In this document: positions 46,641 to 57,900 of the stretch, in pieces
Numbering within the stretch: position 1 is the first letter of the stretch
Layout of the letters: each line of letters begins with the position of its first letter
Origin: Balanoglossus misakiensis
Lineage: Eukaryota; Hemichordata
DNA: 64,000 nucleotides
Direction of reading: 5' to 3'
Assembly: GCA_040954595.2 (NCBI GenBank)
Contig: CM082596.2
Location: 1,736,001 to 1,800,000 of the forward strand
Program-made: the position numbers and the translations under genes
The notes under the pieces: model-generated
Seen by the model: the letters and a program-made list of their open reading frames with translations, nothing else
The model's database searches: none
What the model was told of the DNA's origin: nothing

Positions 46641-49148
46641 CTAACTTATAAATGTCAAAATAGTCACTTGTTGGCACATGTGCAAAGGGTCTGCAAAATA
46701 ACTGAGGATTAAAATGAATAGAAAGAGCACTATGGGAAGACTTTTTGGCCTGTAAGCAGCGGATGTAACTTGTCGGGTGCCAACATCATCATTTCCGTCA
46801 TCTCCATTGGTTTCCTCCGTAATTGGTGGCTTCACTAAAATGGCTTCCATCATTCCTTGGTCTTCGTACCTCAGATAGTTGTTATGAATCACCACAGCGC
46901 CGATTCTGTCAAAGTGCACCCGAACAGTCACATTTCCATCAACAGGCAGTGTGTCTCGCCACTCTCCAACCTCATAGAGAATGCCCTCACCAGATGGTGC
47001 TGTCTTGTCCACATGGATAATCCGAAAGTGGTGTGCATGCAAGTGGACAGGGTACAACATTTGAAGACTTGAGATCATCCACTCTTCCCTGGTACCACTT
47101 TCAATCCTCCTCGTGTAATCGCCCACCTCAGAGAAGAGTCTACCATTGAACGTTTGTTCGCAAGTAAGAAAAGAGTTACTGCAGCTCAGAGTGTAGTCAA
47201 CAAGATCAGAAGAATGTTCGCGTTCCAGGTTTGGATCAATTGGATCATCAAGATAGGTTGGTACTTTGGGTAAAAATGGTGGCAAGGGCATTGCACTCCC
47301 TGTGGCAAAGGATACTTCAATTGTGGCTATCTTCTGATGGTGACAGCGAAGGCCATGGTTGTGTGAATGAAATATGTTGTCACGTGTAGTGTTTGGAGAG
47401 GTTTTTAAGTGGAAAGTACCTGGATTTGGACAGGAAACGATGACGTCAGCTCGTGACCCTGGAGGCAGAACCACCACATCAACTAATGTTGGTTGTAAAT
47501 GGTAAATTCCATCACGTGCTATCAGATACATATCACACCCTGGCAGCTCTATCTCTAGAAATTTGGCCTGGCCTGCATTCAGCAACTGGAAAACCTTCTT
47601 CTCTAAATTTCTCATCCTCAATTCAGGTCTGAACTGTCCATTTACAGTGACAAATTTTGGCGACAGTACATGTTTGATATCGATGTAACTATTTGCTTCC
47701 AGATCATCTCCACATAGATTTCCAAGTGCTTGCAGTGAATAATCTTGAAACGGTGTCTCTCTGAAACATGTGGTTGGGGTAAATGCCAAATTGAAGTATT
47801 GAAGGACCATGATTATGTGCTCCATATTATTCAACTCTGCTGGAACAGATGAAGGATTTTCTGGTTCAATCACTATAGCACCCGCAAGTCCACCAGCAAG
47901 ATGGAGAGCTGATGACCCATGATAGTGAGAACTGTACCAGTTCAGCCCTGGAGCATGGTCTGGTGGTATGGTTATCGTGTATGTGTAGCTTGCACCAGGT
48001 GGTACACCAACAGTCAATCTGTCTTCATGCGGCAGAATGTGGAGCCCATAGGTGTAGAAGTTGACAATGTCAGGAGAGATGCCAAGAGCTCTTCGGAGCC
48101 GTCTGGGTTCCATCTGCGTATGGTTTATTGAGTCCAATGAGGATTCAGACATTGATCTTGGCATTGGCATTGGCATTGGCATTGGCCTAGGCACAGGATT
48201 CAGTGGTCTACTGGTTGAAATGTCACTGTGAGTAGTTGCAGGGACAGTTTGATCCTCTTCAGCCATGTCTTGAATGGAATCAGGGTGAGGGCGTGGTATC
48301 AAGATGTCCCCATCATTAAGGTGTGTAGTGGAATTGGATTCTGTTTCATCATAGTTTGGTGTTGATGATGGCAGGGGTGATTCTGGTGCTGGGTTTCCTC
48401 TTGGTACAAATGGTAGGGGCCTTCCAAAATCAATGCTAGAAGCCGTAGTACCAGTAGTATTAACTTCAGGCACTTCCGGGGGTAACACTGGTGGTTGCCA
48501 TGGTTGCCATGGTAAGGGCTGTAGTTCTATATCATCACTGTCATTACTGTTAGAAGCGGTAGTACTAGTAGTACTAACTTCAGGCACTGCTGGGGGAAAC
48601 ACTGGTGGTCTTGGTAAGCGGTCTGGCAAGGGCTGTAGTTCCATATCATCACTGTCATTACTGTTAGAAGCGGTAGTAGTACTAACTTCAGGCACTGCTG
48701 GGGGAAACACTGGTGGTCTTGGTATGAGGTCTGGCAAGGGTGGGCCAAAAAAGTCTGAAAATGAATACTCTGAAAATGAATAATCTAAAGAAGAATAGCT
48801 TGAAAATGAGTCTTCAGGGTTGATTGGAATGGAGTCCGAGTCCACTTCAGATTCTTGGTCCTTGTCTTTCTCAATGTCATTCTTCAAAGTTATAACTATG
48901 GTGTCTCCAGCTCGAGCCTTGATGGTAGGACCTGGCACAGAACCAACACCGTTGTAGTGGAATGCACGCGTTGTGAATCCGAAAGGTCCACCTTTAAACC
49001 GATAAGTCGCTACGGCCAGCTCTATCTGCAGATGGTCACTTTGAGACTGTACAACAACTGGCTGCTGAAGACTTTCCCTACCATCTATGGTGTACATGTT
49101 CATAGCAAATGCAATGATCAGCAACTTCACTGTATAATGCAAATTCAT
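46641..49148 (-). CDS. Multicopper-oxidase-like protein lacking most copper ligands (835 aa, intronless CDS)
   Basis: Laccase-type cupredoxin fold with an N-terminal signal peptide (about residues 1-23). Residues 72-91 (PGPTIKARAGDTIVITLKND) and 357-430 form domain 1, 440-610 domain 2, and about 650-773 domain 3. In active enzymes four His motifs bind the type 1, 2 and 3 coppers. Here HxHG is YTYG (Tyr365, Tyr367), HxH is SSH (Ser406), HPxHLH is YPVHLH (Tyr699), and HCHxxxH is HNNYLRY (Asn756 replaces the type 1 Cys; Asn757; Tyr761). Four of ten His ligands remain (408, 702, 704, 755). A Pro/Ser/Asp-rich insertion occupies about residues 95-352. A hydrophobic C-terminal segment (804-818) suggests a membrane or GPI anchor. 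Electron transfer from a type 1 site is not possible as read. The start is supported by the signal peptide and an upstream acceptor. The frame is complete, so this is not a decayed pseudogene. Confidence 0.85.
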   Translation of the reverse strand: MNLHYTVKLLIIAFAMNMYTIDGRESLQQPVVVQSQSDHLQIELAVATYRFKGGPFGFTTRAFHYNGVGSVPGPTIKARAGDTIVITLKNDIEKDKDQESEVDSDSIPINPEDSFSSYSSLDYSFSEYSFSDFFGPPLPDLIPRPPVFPPAVPEVSTTTASNSNDSDDMELQPLPDRLPRPPVFPPAVPEVSTTSTTASNSNDSDDIELQPLPWQPWQPPVLPPEVPEVNTTGTTASSIDFGRPLPFVPRGNPAPESPLPSSTPNYDETESNSTTHLNDGDILIPRPHPDSIQDMAEEDQTVPATTHSDISTSRPLNPVPRPMPMPMPMPRSMSESSLDSINHTQMEPRRLRRALGISPDIVNFYTYGLHILPHEDRLTVGVPPGASYTYTITIPPDHAPGLNWYSSHYHGSSALHLAGGLAGAIVIEPENPSSVPAELNNMEHIIMVLQYFNLAFTPTTCFRETPFQDYSLQALGNLCGDDLEANSYIDIKHVLSPKFVTVNGQFRPELRMRNLEKKVFQLLNAGQAKFLEIELPGCDMYLIARDGIYHLQPTLVDVVVLPPGSRADVIVSCPNPGTFHLKTSPNTTRDNIFHSHNHGLRCHHQKIATIEVSFATGSAMPLPPFLPKVPTYLDDPIDPNLEREHSSDLVDYTLSCSNSFLTCEQTFNGRLFSEVGDYTRRIESGTREEWMISSLQMLYPVHLHAHHFRIIHVDKTAPSGEGILYEVGEWRDTLPVDGNVTVRVHFDRIGAVVIHNNYLRYEDQGMMEAILVKPPITEETNGDDGNDDVGTRQVTSAAYRPKSLPIVLFLFILILSYFADPLHMCQQVTILTFIS
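48160..48190 (-). repeat. Hexanucleotide repeat encoding (Met-Pro)n
   Basis: Four copies of attggc on the plus strand (ggcattggcattggcattgg) encode PMPMPMPM in the insertion of the multicopper-oxidase-like protein. A slippage-prone, in-frame microsatellite. Confidence 0.85.
48430..48740 (-). repeat. Coding tandem repeats (108-114 bp) in the proline-rich insertion
   Basis: Three units encode variants of LPRPPVFPPAVPEVSTT followed by TASNSNDSDD and ELQP. The first two are nearly identical and the third is diverged (PPVLPPEVPEVNTT). Units contain Asn-X-Ser/Thr sequons. The pattern indicates recent in-frame expansion inside the multicopper-oxidase-like gene. Confidence 0.85.
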
Positions 49149-49168
49149 CTTGCTTTGGTTTCAGCAAT

Positions 49169-50987
49169 CTGAAAATAAAAATATGTTTTAACTCTCTTTT
49201 ACTTTTTGTCAGATGGAATTTCAGTCTATTGTTACAAAATACAAGTCAAAGCTCAAACACAAAAGCAGTATAATATTGTCTTGATGAGGGCCTTCAAAAG
49301 AATAGAAAAGCTACCGTTTTGTGGCATTCCAACAAATGTGACAAGTTTTAAGATAACCTCCGACCTCTGCAGTTTGTGAAAGTCAAATCGACCGTGAAGG
49401 TCCGTGTACGAATTCATTTTGAAAACTCAATAATCTTCATTGTCCGGTCTTCAAGGGTTTAACTTCTAAAGGATATGGAACGATTTTTGACAGAAGGATT
49501 TGAGCGCCAACAAAGGCTCCGTCACCATTGTGGTTCTTGGACAACGCAAGATGGTCTGGTGTCTTCAGGCGTCTAGTCGACTAATTGGGGGATTAACACA
49601 AACTTAACAAAGGGACACAGAAGTCTGGCTCGATAAGCTTATCCTTACGCAGTTTTGCTCCTGCACAATCGTTCATTAAGGCACGGGATCTACATTGAAA
49701 TGAACATGGCGCTGTCAGTTTCAACACATGCCACTACTGAAAACAAAATGCCAACTATATGTGATCTATTTGGGACTTTCTATCTCAGTATTCCTAAAAT
49801 CTCTCCCAAAACAATAGACTGAGTAGTGATTTTGTGATCGTCGCGTAAATGACATTCCTGGTGTGCAAACGTCATTGACTTTAAGAATTGAGGAACGTTC
49901 CAGAGACAATTGCTAGTAATTTTTAAATAATAAAATCTTTTTTTACCACACTTGGGTACAGTTTAGTGACCAATGATGTATTTTATTCGCTGTTAAAAGA
50001 CGAACGAAAAGTTAAGTGCGTGGCTATACAGAGAAAATCAAGGCCGAAGACGTCACAATATCTCAAGCTTTGACATTGCAAGTACGCGAGTTCAAAAACC
50101 TCAAATGCAAATACGAAGGACTCGGGAGAGTTCAGTGGAAATGATCATGAGAAATGGAAGTATAGCATTGTATCTGTATTTTCCAGACAATCTAGTTTTA
50201 CTGTACCTGGTCTAAAGTAAAAAGTAAAAGAACGATTCCACAGAAAAAATTGCAGACAAGTGGATTTGTAACCAAACTCTTCAACGTTTACCAGGATAAA
50301 GCGATTACTGTTCTTTTCAATATTTTAATGTAGGCTAAATTGTTGACTTTCATCGAAAATATGTTGTGCTTTTCAATAATATCACTCCATTAAAACTGTA
50401 TATGGAAAATATGGTTCGAGAATTTTTGTTTTATAAACCTGTCCTGATCGAAGATAGACTCGACTCAATGCGGCGTTTTAGTTCTCATTTCATATCTTTT
50501 CAGAATTGAACATATATTCTTGTCAGTGTTCATAAAAAGTTGGCAAGGGTCGGATTATTATTCCGATTAACACATTTTTGGAGACGTGTCCGCAATTGGG
50601 GGAAAGTTATCCCAATATACTATCCACGCGACAAATTGTCGACGTTCTTGAGATGAAATCTCAAGCTGTTCACGTATCGATCCACCATGAAAAAGCACAA
50701 ATACATTTCTTGTCTCTAATCCTGAACTGTCTAACGACCTTAGGAACATTTGTCCCCGTCAAGTTGTACCTTTGTCGTAAGATCTATAAGGTGACAGTGC
50801 GTTGTCAAGACTTAATTTTTTAATCACTACGAAAGAGCGAAACCAGGCGAAACGTAACAAGTGATTTTTTCTTATGATAAAGTTCGAAGAAAGTTGTCTT
50901 AACGTGATAATTTCCATGTCACTGAAAATGTATCTGAGTCTTTTATAAGTCTTTGAGATCAATTGGCGAGCGAACAGATAAACTCAC
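49169..50987 (-). other. Predicted 5'UTR intron of the multicopper-oxidase-like gene
   Basis: On the minus strand an acceptor (tttattttcag) ends at 49169, twenty bases upstream of the ATG. A consensus donor (CAGAG/GTGAGT) starts at 50987. Together they define a 1.8-kb intron separating a short leader exon (about 51020-50988) from the single coding exon. No coding exon was recognised inside. Confidence 0.6.
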
Positions 50988-51120
50988 CTCTGAAAATCCG
51001 ACGAGTTAGAGAACTTCTCCAAGTCTGCGGCAAGGACAAGACGTCTATATAAAGTCGACGTCGCAACGCTGTGTGACCGATCGCAATCAATGACGTGGGG
51101 TGGGATGGTCACGTGGTTGG
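50988..51120 (-). promoter_or_regulatory. Predicted promoter and leader exon of the multicopper-oxidase-like gene
   Basis: Read on the minus strand: an E-box CACGTG (51110-51115) and a CRE-type half site (TGACGT at 51091-51096 on the plus strand) lie upstream of a TATATA core (51046-51051). A start site would be expected near 51020, and 30 bases later a GTGAGT donor begins. The order and spacing fit a TATA promoter for the minus-strand gene. The plus-strand reading of the same core, TATATAAAG, is an even better TATA match, so use for the receptor gene on the other side is possible. Confidence 0.5.
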
Positions 51121-51848
51121 CTCGGGGAGATAAAAGTCATTGCGTGGGGGATGTCACGGTGGTGATGGAGCTGATGTATCACTGTAAGAGGTTGTGTCGT
51201 GTATTTCGAACGAAAATGTTACCGGGGTACTTCAGAATAAATGTGTAGGGACGCCTCAAGCCATGCTTACCGTATTAAGCGGCCGTTAAGCAAACCAAAA
51301 AAAGTTACACTTTCGTTATCACGTTTTATCGGGTGTTTCAAGTTACTGTTAACGGTTAACCGTGGTTGCGTGTATGCGTGTTTTATTGAACATTTACAAG
51401 ACAATCGATGGCAAATAATCTTAAAGAGAAGACGTTCATAGCCGTACGTATTATCTCCCATGGAAGGACCTGGTTACGACCAAACTGCATATTTCAAAAA
51501 CTTTGCCTAACACCTTATATGTTGGAGTTAACATACATAGCTTTTGGTAATTTTTATCGAGAAAAAATATCATCGAAAAAAGGGTCAGAAAATAAACGGT
51601 CCCAGAAACGCCCGCAAAATGTGTTTGTTTCAGTGCGTGTAGTAGCCAATGTAATGAGTGTTGGAATACAATGCCTTACACTATATATTCATACATTATT
51701 ATCATTATCTGCAGACACGCATTATCATGGTTGTTTAATTATAATTTATATAGTTAGTCACGTGATTTAGTTGAGCATCATATTAAGATAGAACGCCAAA
51801 TTCCAGCACTTTTGCAAGAGTTGCCAGAAAGCCTTGCGTCTCTGGAGG

Positions 51849-51933
51849 ATGGCTTTCCACAACATCGCTGTTGCTCCTTGCAAAATATGTCTGATGTTGT
51901 TGCTGTGTATCCATTTAGGATCTGCTGTGATAT
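51849..51933 (+). CDS. Receptor exon 1: signal peptide
   Basis: ATG at 51849 begins MAFHNIAVAPCKICLMLLLC followed by IHLGSAVI, a classical signal peptide with likely cleavage near GSA. The exon ends in phase 1 at a GTAAGT donor, which joins exactly to the discoidin-like exon at 53572. The ATG was chosen because this is the only upstream open segment with a secretion signal and matching phase. The 5'UTR and promoter are not defined. Confidence 0.75.
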
Positions 51934-54900
51934 GTAAGTACACGGATGATTTGACAAATTTGTAGTCTGTATTAAAAGGTAAAGACATTCAAAAGATGCT
52001 GATCAGTAAATGCTAACATCTTGATTATGTTATTGGCATGGCATGGAATAAAAGCACGAGTCTTCTGTAGTTGGGTGAATTGAAACATTGTACCTATACT
52101 TCTGAGTGTGCTGATGCCGGCTTATTGTATATATCATCATAGCCATCTACAGCGTAGTAAAAGTGAAGTTGCCACAATTATCAATGGGTTATTGAACCAC
52201 CATATTAAGGACAAGTTTTGTGTGCCCCTTTTGGTTAAATAGGCTTTAGACTTTAAGGTAATTAAGTGATGGTGGTTAGGATTTTGGTATACTTGAGAGT
52301 TTGATTTTCAACCTGGTTACGTGATATGGCTGCACCCCCCAATGTGTGTGTATAATGGACAAATTTGTTGGTGCATTGACAATTTTGCAACTTGATTTCG
52401 TTCTAGTTGGTGTTCGATACATATATTGCTATGAGTGAAAACATTTTGAAGGCTCAATGTTTAAACGAGTCATTTATGATGACTTAGAATTAAGCAGGTT
52501 TTTACATTAATTCATGTGTCATCATTTTCTTCGGTACTGTCATAGTAACATGAACAGGAACAATACCGCAGGGAGGTCATTTTACCATGTTTCTTACCGC
52601 GGGCTTTTGGAGTGAACATAAAGGTGTCAACTGTATATTTCTTATGTCGGGACTCTTTGATTGTTCCTAGTGTATGAGATCTCATTAACAATTCAGTAAC
52701 AAGAGTAATTTACGGTGAGGTTTTTGCAAGCACTTCCCAAGGCAGTCATCACGCTATTGAGATGTTTCTTTGTGTTGTCAAGGAAACTTTAAAGCATGTA
52801 ACCCAATATCTGCAAACGTACATGTACGTATTCTGTGGTAATGTTGCCAAACAGATCCAGTATTCTCCTATTCTTGGCGAGGTTCAGAATGGAGTGGAAA
52901 TTTTTATGCTTCTTGACAAGCACTTTTTATGACAAATGAATGTTGATATAAAACAAACAAAAATAAATATGAGAGAAAATATTGATATAATGTTTAGCTA
53001 TACTAATTAAGGTCTAAAAATTAGACAGAGTCATAGCTCATGGGCCTTTAAGTCAACCTTGAGCACATCTTCATTGTGATATTGATTGCTTGAATTGTCT
53101 TCACATCTTATAATCTACATAGTATATTGCTCAAAGGGTAGATGGTATATCGCCAGATCTGTATCAAAGAGGATAAGATGAATTTTTAATAAGCTACTAT
53201 TTTTATAGAAATGTACCATTGGGCACTTGATATGAATGTTACCAATACTTTATTGTCAAGCTTTTCAATTCATCAGGGAAAATAATACATCTGTGCATAT
53301 TGTTCCTGAATTCTAAGCCTTTGCCATCAAATAGTAAATGTGATGGGGATTCTTTTCAACATGATCTGAAAAGGAAATGTTGCTCATGGCAAGAGTCAGT
53401 AAATATTGATAGAGTTGTGTGACGTACACGTAGGCAAATTTTACGGATGCCAGCAATGAATATTTTTAAAATTATTTCCTATGAAGAGACATTGGTGAAG
53501 TCAGTATGCACCACAGAGTTAATTGGTTGTATCAAACTTGTAACTATACATGTATAATTCTTTATTTTCAGATAACATTGCTTTGGGGAAAACGGTCAAT
53601 GTCTGGCCTGTTGAAGAAATCTATAATGATTTGTCTCTTGTGGTAGATGGCAGGAATGATACTTGTATTCATCTGAAGTATGACAGAGACTTCTTACAAC
53701 CACAAGTCAACATAAGGGTCGTTTTTGAAACAGGGTATACGGTGCAATCAGTATCAGTTTCTTGTCAGGAAAACTGCAGTGATTGTAAGTGTGTGAATTC
53801 TACTTCTGAAATCTTCATTAATTGATGCACTTAAACTAGTCTAAAGAGTTTTAATACTCAAACATAGGGTGTCCCATCACCCTTTAAATTGACAGTTTAA
53901 CGTGATATAATAAATGTCTTAGTAAATTAATGTCTTGGTTACGTGTCATATGCCAAGATATTAAAAACACGATCTCAACAAACACATTTTTTTTCTTACA
54001 GGTCTGGACGGACTCACAAATGTTACAGTACATTCCAGCTGCTCGAGGATGTTTTCTTGTATCGAAGCAGATAGTTCTGTGACAATGCTACCCAATGTTC
54101 CAATTCCGTGTCGTAATTACTCCCTCCCACTAGTCGGGACATCTGTTGACTTGACCTGGACAAACCTGACAACTGAAATGCAGTTGTGTGAAATTGGAAT
54201 TTTTGGAAAAGGAGTCATGCAAAGATTGGGTAAGTGCATTGTAACGAAACACATGTTACCACAGGTGGTATTGGACTGGGGAGTCTTAGGGTTAAGGTAC
54301 GTTCCTTATATGCACCGATACACTCCTTATACTCTTTGTAATTAAAGTATAAGGATTAAGTGTACCTGTGTATAGGATTGTACCCTAACCTTAACCCATA
54401 GAGTACCCACTCCTGAGTGCCACCTGTTGGACCAAACAGACACCAGAATGTTTTGAAGCCAAACAATGGTGATTTTCTTGACAAAAAATGGACTAATCGA
54501 GTTTTTGAATTTGCTGATGTCATGCACCAGTTCGATGCAAATTTTCTGTTAAGAATTTTGCATAGATCTGACTTTATAGAAAAACAAAAGAGAATTGAAA
54601 TTGAGTAAAGATTGGTAAGATTTCTGTGTATTACATAATTATATAACAATAATTTCATAATGCCATGGTTACTGTTCTTCGGGTCCTCAGAAAATCAGTG
54701 TGAACCAAATCTTCCACGTCTGATAACAGCTTTTGCTGTTGCGACTCCAACTGAATCGCTGCAGAGTGACCAAGACACATGGTACAAAAGAGGCCAACAT
54801 AGCAATCTGCCCTATCATGGAAAACGCTCGGCGTGCACTCTGCGTTTGTCAGAGTTTACACCAGTGAGAGTTCTTCATGTGCATCATCAAACTTCGGTAA

Positions 54901-57900
54901 CTGTTGAATGTCCAAAAGGGATGCAGTTGCAATATTCGCCAGACATGACAATGAACAGAGCAACATTTGTCTGTGTCAATGGAAACTTTGGGCATAACTT
55001 CTCGAAATGTTTTGGTAAGAATTCAAATACTTGTATCAATATTCTGATTGAGTTCATAAATTTTCATTATCACCGCCCTTAATACAAAAAACATTCTACC
55101 GGTATAGACATCTATAGAATTCTATAGCTTATTGAATTCCTAAAGAAGTCTACAGCATTTCTACGGACATCTTCAGATTTCTGTGTAGATGGACCCTTTT
55201 TCTGTTGGATTCTATTGAAGCATCAATATCTATAGAATGTTATATCGAACTCAATAGAACTTGTTTGTAAGGCGTGTGTCTGAAACAAATTGTTCTCTGA
55301 CATCTGCTCACATTCTTCTGATATTCAGATATTGATGAATGCGAACGTGGCCAAACTGAATGCGGTATAGATCGTAAGTGCAGGAATACCATTGGTGGTT
55401 ACGAATGTGTCTGTTATGATGGATACAGTGAGCATGATGGCTTTTGTGTACCAACTGCATCTGGTGAATCAGAAGAGGACAGGATCATCGGACATGAACC
55501 AGGTATAAGAGAGATTTCGCATAATGGCAAGAATAATGATAATGCACTATGTGTGGAACAATGGATTTAGAAGACTGTTCCAATGGAACAAGGAAAGTAC
55601 ATAGAACCTATGTAGTTTACATGAAGGTTTGAATTTTTCAGCTGCTGTTGAGAAATACTGTTCTGCCAGCCATGATGGACTTTGGGAAACAACACTGATA
55701 GATCATTATTCCAACTGGGCATCTTGTCCAAATGGAACTCGAGGTAGGCATATTCAGACTTTTAACTTTTGTATGTTTGCATTTTTCTAAAACAGCATGT
55801 TGGTATTCTTTTTAAAAAAATGTGGTGTGTATTCTTAGGATTGATGAGACGATTCTGCAGAGACGATGGAAAGTGGGATAAGCTAGATACCAGTTCGTGC
55901 AAGACAGAAAAACTTCTACAGATAGCTGAAAAGGTTTGGCAAACTGTATTTTATATAGCTAGATGTCACCATCTAGTAGTATTTGTATAATGACATGATT
56001 CTGATTGCAGGCATTGAGACACCGTCATAAATTTGTGTTAAATAATTGGCTGTAGAACCAAACCTGTAAATTGTTTTATATGTCCAACCCATACAGGCCA
56101 CTGAAGTGCAAACTGCAGCAGATGCCATTGAAGTGTTAGATCTTGTTGCCGATCTTTCCAAGGATTCAGGTTCCATCTACTCTGGTGATCTCTTACTCTG
56201 CAGCAATATCATGTCAGATTTAGCTGCAATTAATGCCTCGGCAGAAGATACACATTTGAACGAATCCAGGAGCTACTTCCAGGTAATATAACGTTTATTA
56301 CTCTGTTGGAATTCATAACATCAGTGTTTCATCTAGAGGATGGGTACATGTACGTGACACACTCCTCATGCTTAAAATCATCAAAATCTAGGTAAAATAA
56401 AACCGTCTTCCACAAATGTTCGCACTTGTGGTCACATGCACATGTATATTTGACAGCATGCAGAGCACTACTAATAAACTGTATTTTACATTTGTAATTC
56501 TTTAGCTGTTTGTGGATCAAGCTGGACAGCTTCTAGCACGGGACTTTGAATTGATTTGGAAACAAATTTATGAGGTAAAGTAATATTTAACCCTTTTACC
56601 ACCATAGTCCAAACCCATTGTTTTCTAATTGGTAAAGTTGGACCTCACAGAGTAGACCCACATTGTCACCATCTTTTTTGTCTTTTTTTGTTTAGACATA
56701 TGAACAGAGTAAAGGTGTCATTAATCTATTCTCCGCCCTTGGTACATTTGGTGACACAGTCTATGACTTCATGCGTAGATCTGGTGAATCTGTAACTCTA
56801 TCCAGTGGAGATGTGCGTAAGTAAATTGACTGTCTGCGATACCAAACTAACCAGTTGAATGACCAGCCAAGAGACATATACTGTCCAACATTAGTGAATA
56901 TTAGTCATTTATTACCACTGACTGTCTGTCTACCTTTTCCTACTACACCAGGTTACTTTATAATACCTACCAGTACATTCCTGAGTATGCAACTACCGGT
57001 ACTTATTACATGAAGCTACCAAACCTCTCTGACATTTTTTCCTCTTTTGGTTTCCCAATAGACTTCAGTGGAACATTTGTGAAGTTCAAGAAGAAACTCG
57101 TCATTTATCCTTCAAGAGTTGAACTTCAGACAAGGAGACGACGACTACTGCAGTTGAATGATTCAGTTATGCCAGAAAGCTATGTAGAACTACCAGTGAA
57201 AACATTGGAAAAGTTGAATGCATCTGCGTCTGCCAGTAGGTCATATATTTATTCAATTTTGGTGCATGGCATCTGCTAATATTATTATTTCAGGGTCAGT
57301 ACTTTTTCATGTGGTAATTGTCAGGATAGCTGATATTATCTTAAGTTTATTTCTTGTCTGATATTCTTGGGAAAATTTATTGTCATTCTGCTGCTAACAG
57401 TGTGATGATAATATATTGTTTTAAATTCCAACTAGATATGCCATTAGCAGTGTTGTCTCAGGTCTATGATAATCCTGGAGACCTCTTGCCTACGGAAGCT
57501 GCGTCGGAAAAGTGAGGAAACTTTTCACTTTGTAGATGATTTTGCACAGATAAGGTACTATTGCTACAAGCCCAAATTAAAGTGACATGCATTAAACCGT
57601 GATGGTCGATGAAATTCAGATGTTGCATTACACAGTCATTCGATGATAAAGGGTATATTAAAATTCGTCTGAAAGACCACCATGTTGTTGTTTAATGTTC
57701 CAAAGGGCAATGGAGAAAAGCTGGGTACGCTCTGTAACTGCTGTCAGACGAATCAAGAAAGTGAACACACCTGTGATATCAGTGACTGTCTACCCAAGAC
57801 TTCGGGAAAACGTTGATCTCGATGTCAGGATGAGATTCTATGAAAAGGAGGTGAGTTCATTCATTATGGATGTCAAACGTACTGTATCATGGGAAAAGTT

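Noticed and set aside
48433-48783. Plus-strand frame antisense to the multicopper-oxidase-like gene with repeated TSGTAGGNTGG
   Set aside because: It mirrors the coding tandem repeats of the minus-strand gene. No start or splice context.
46641-49148. Calling this gene an active laccase
   Set aside because: The type 1 Cys and six His ligands are substituted, so oxidase activity by the known mechanism is not supported.
51408-51770. 120-codon plus-strand frame upstream of the receptor
   Set aside because: No domain and no signal peptide. The phase-matched signal-peptide exon lies just downstream at 51849.
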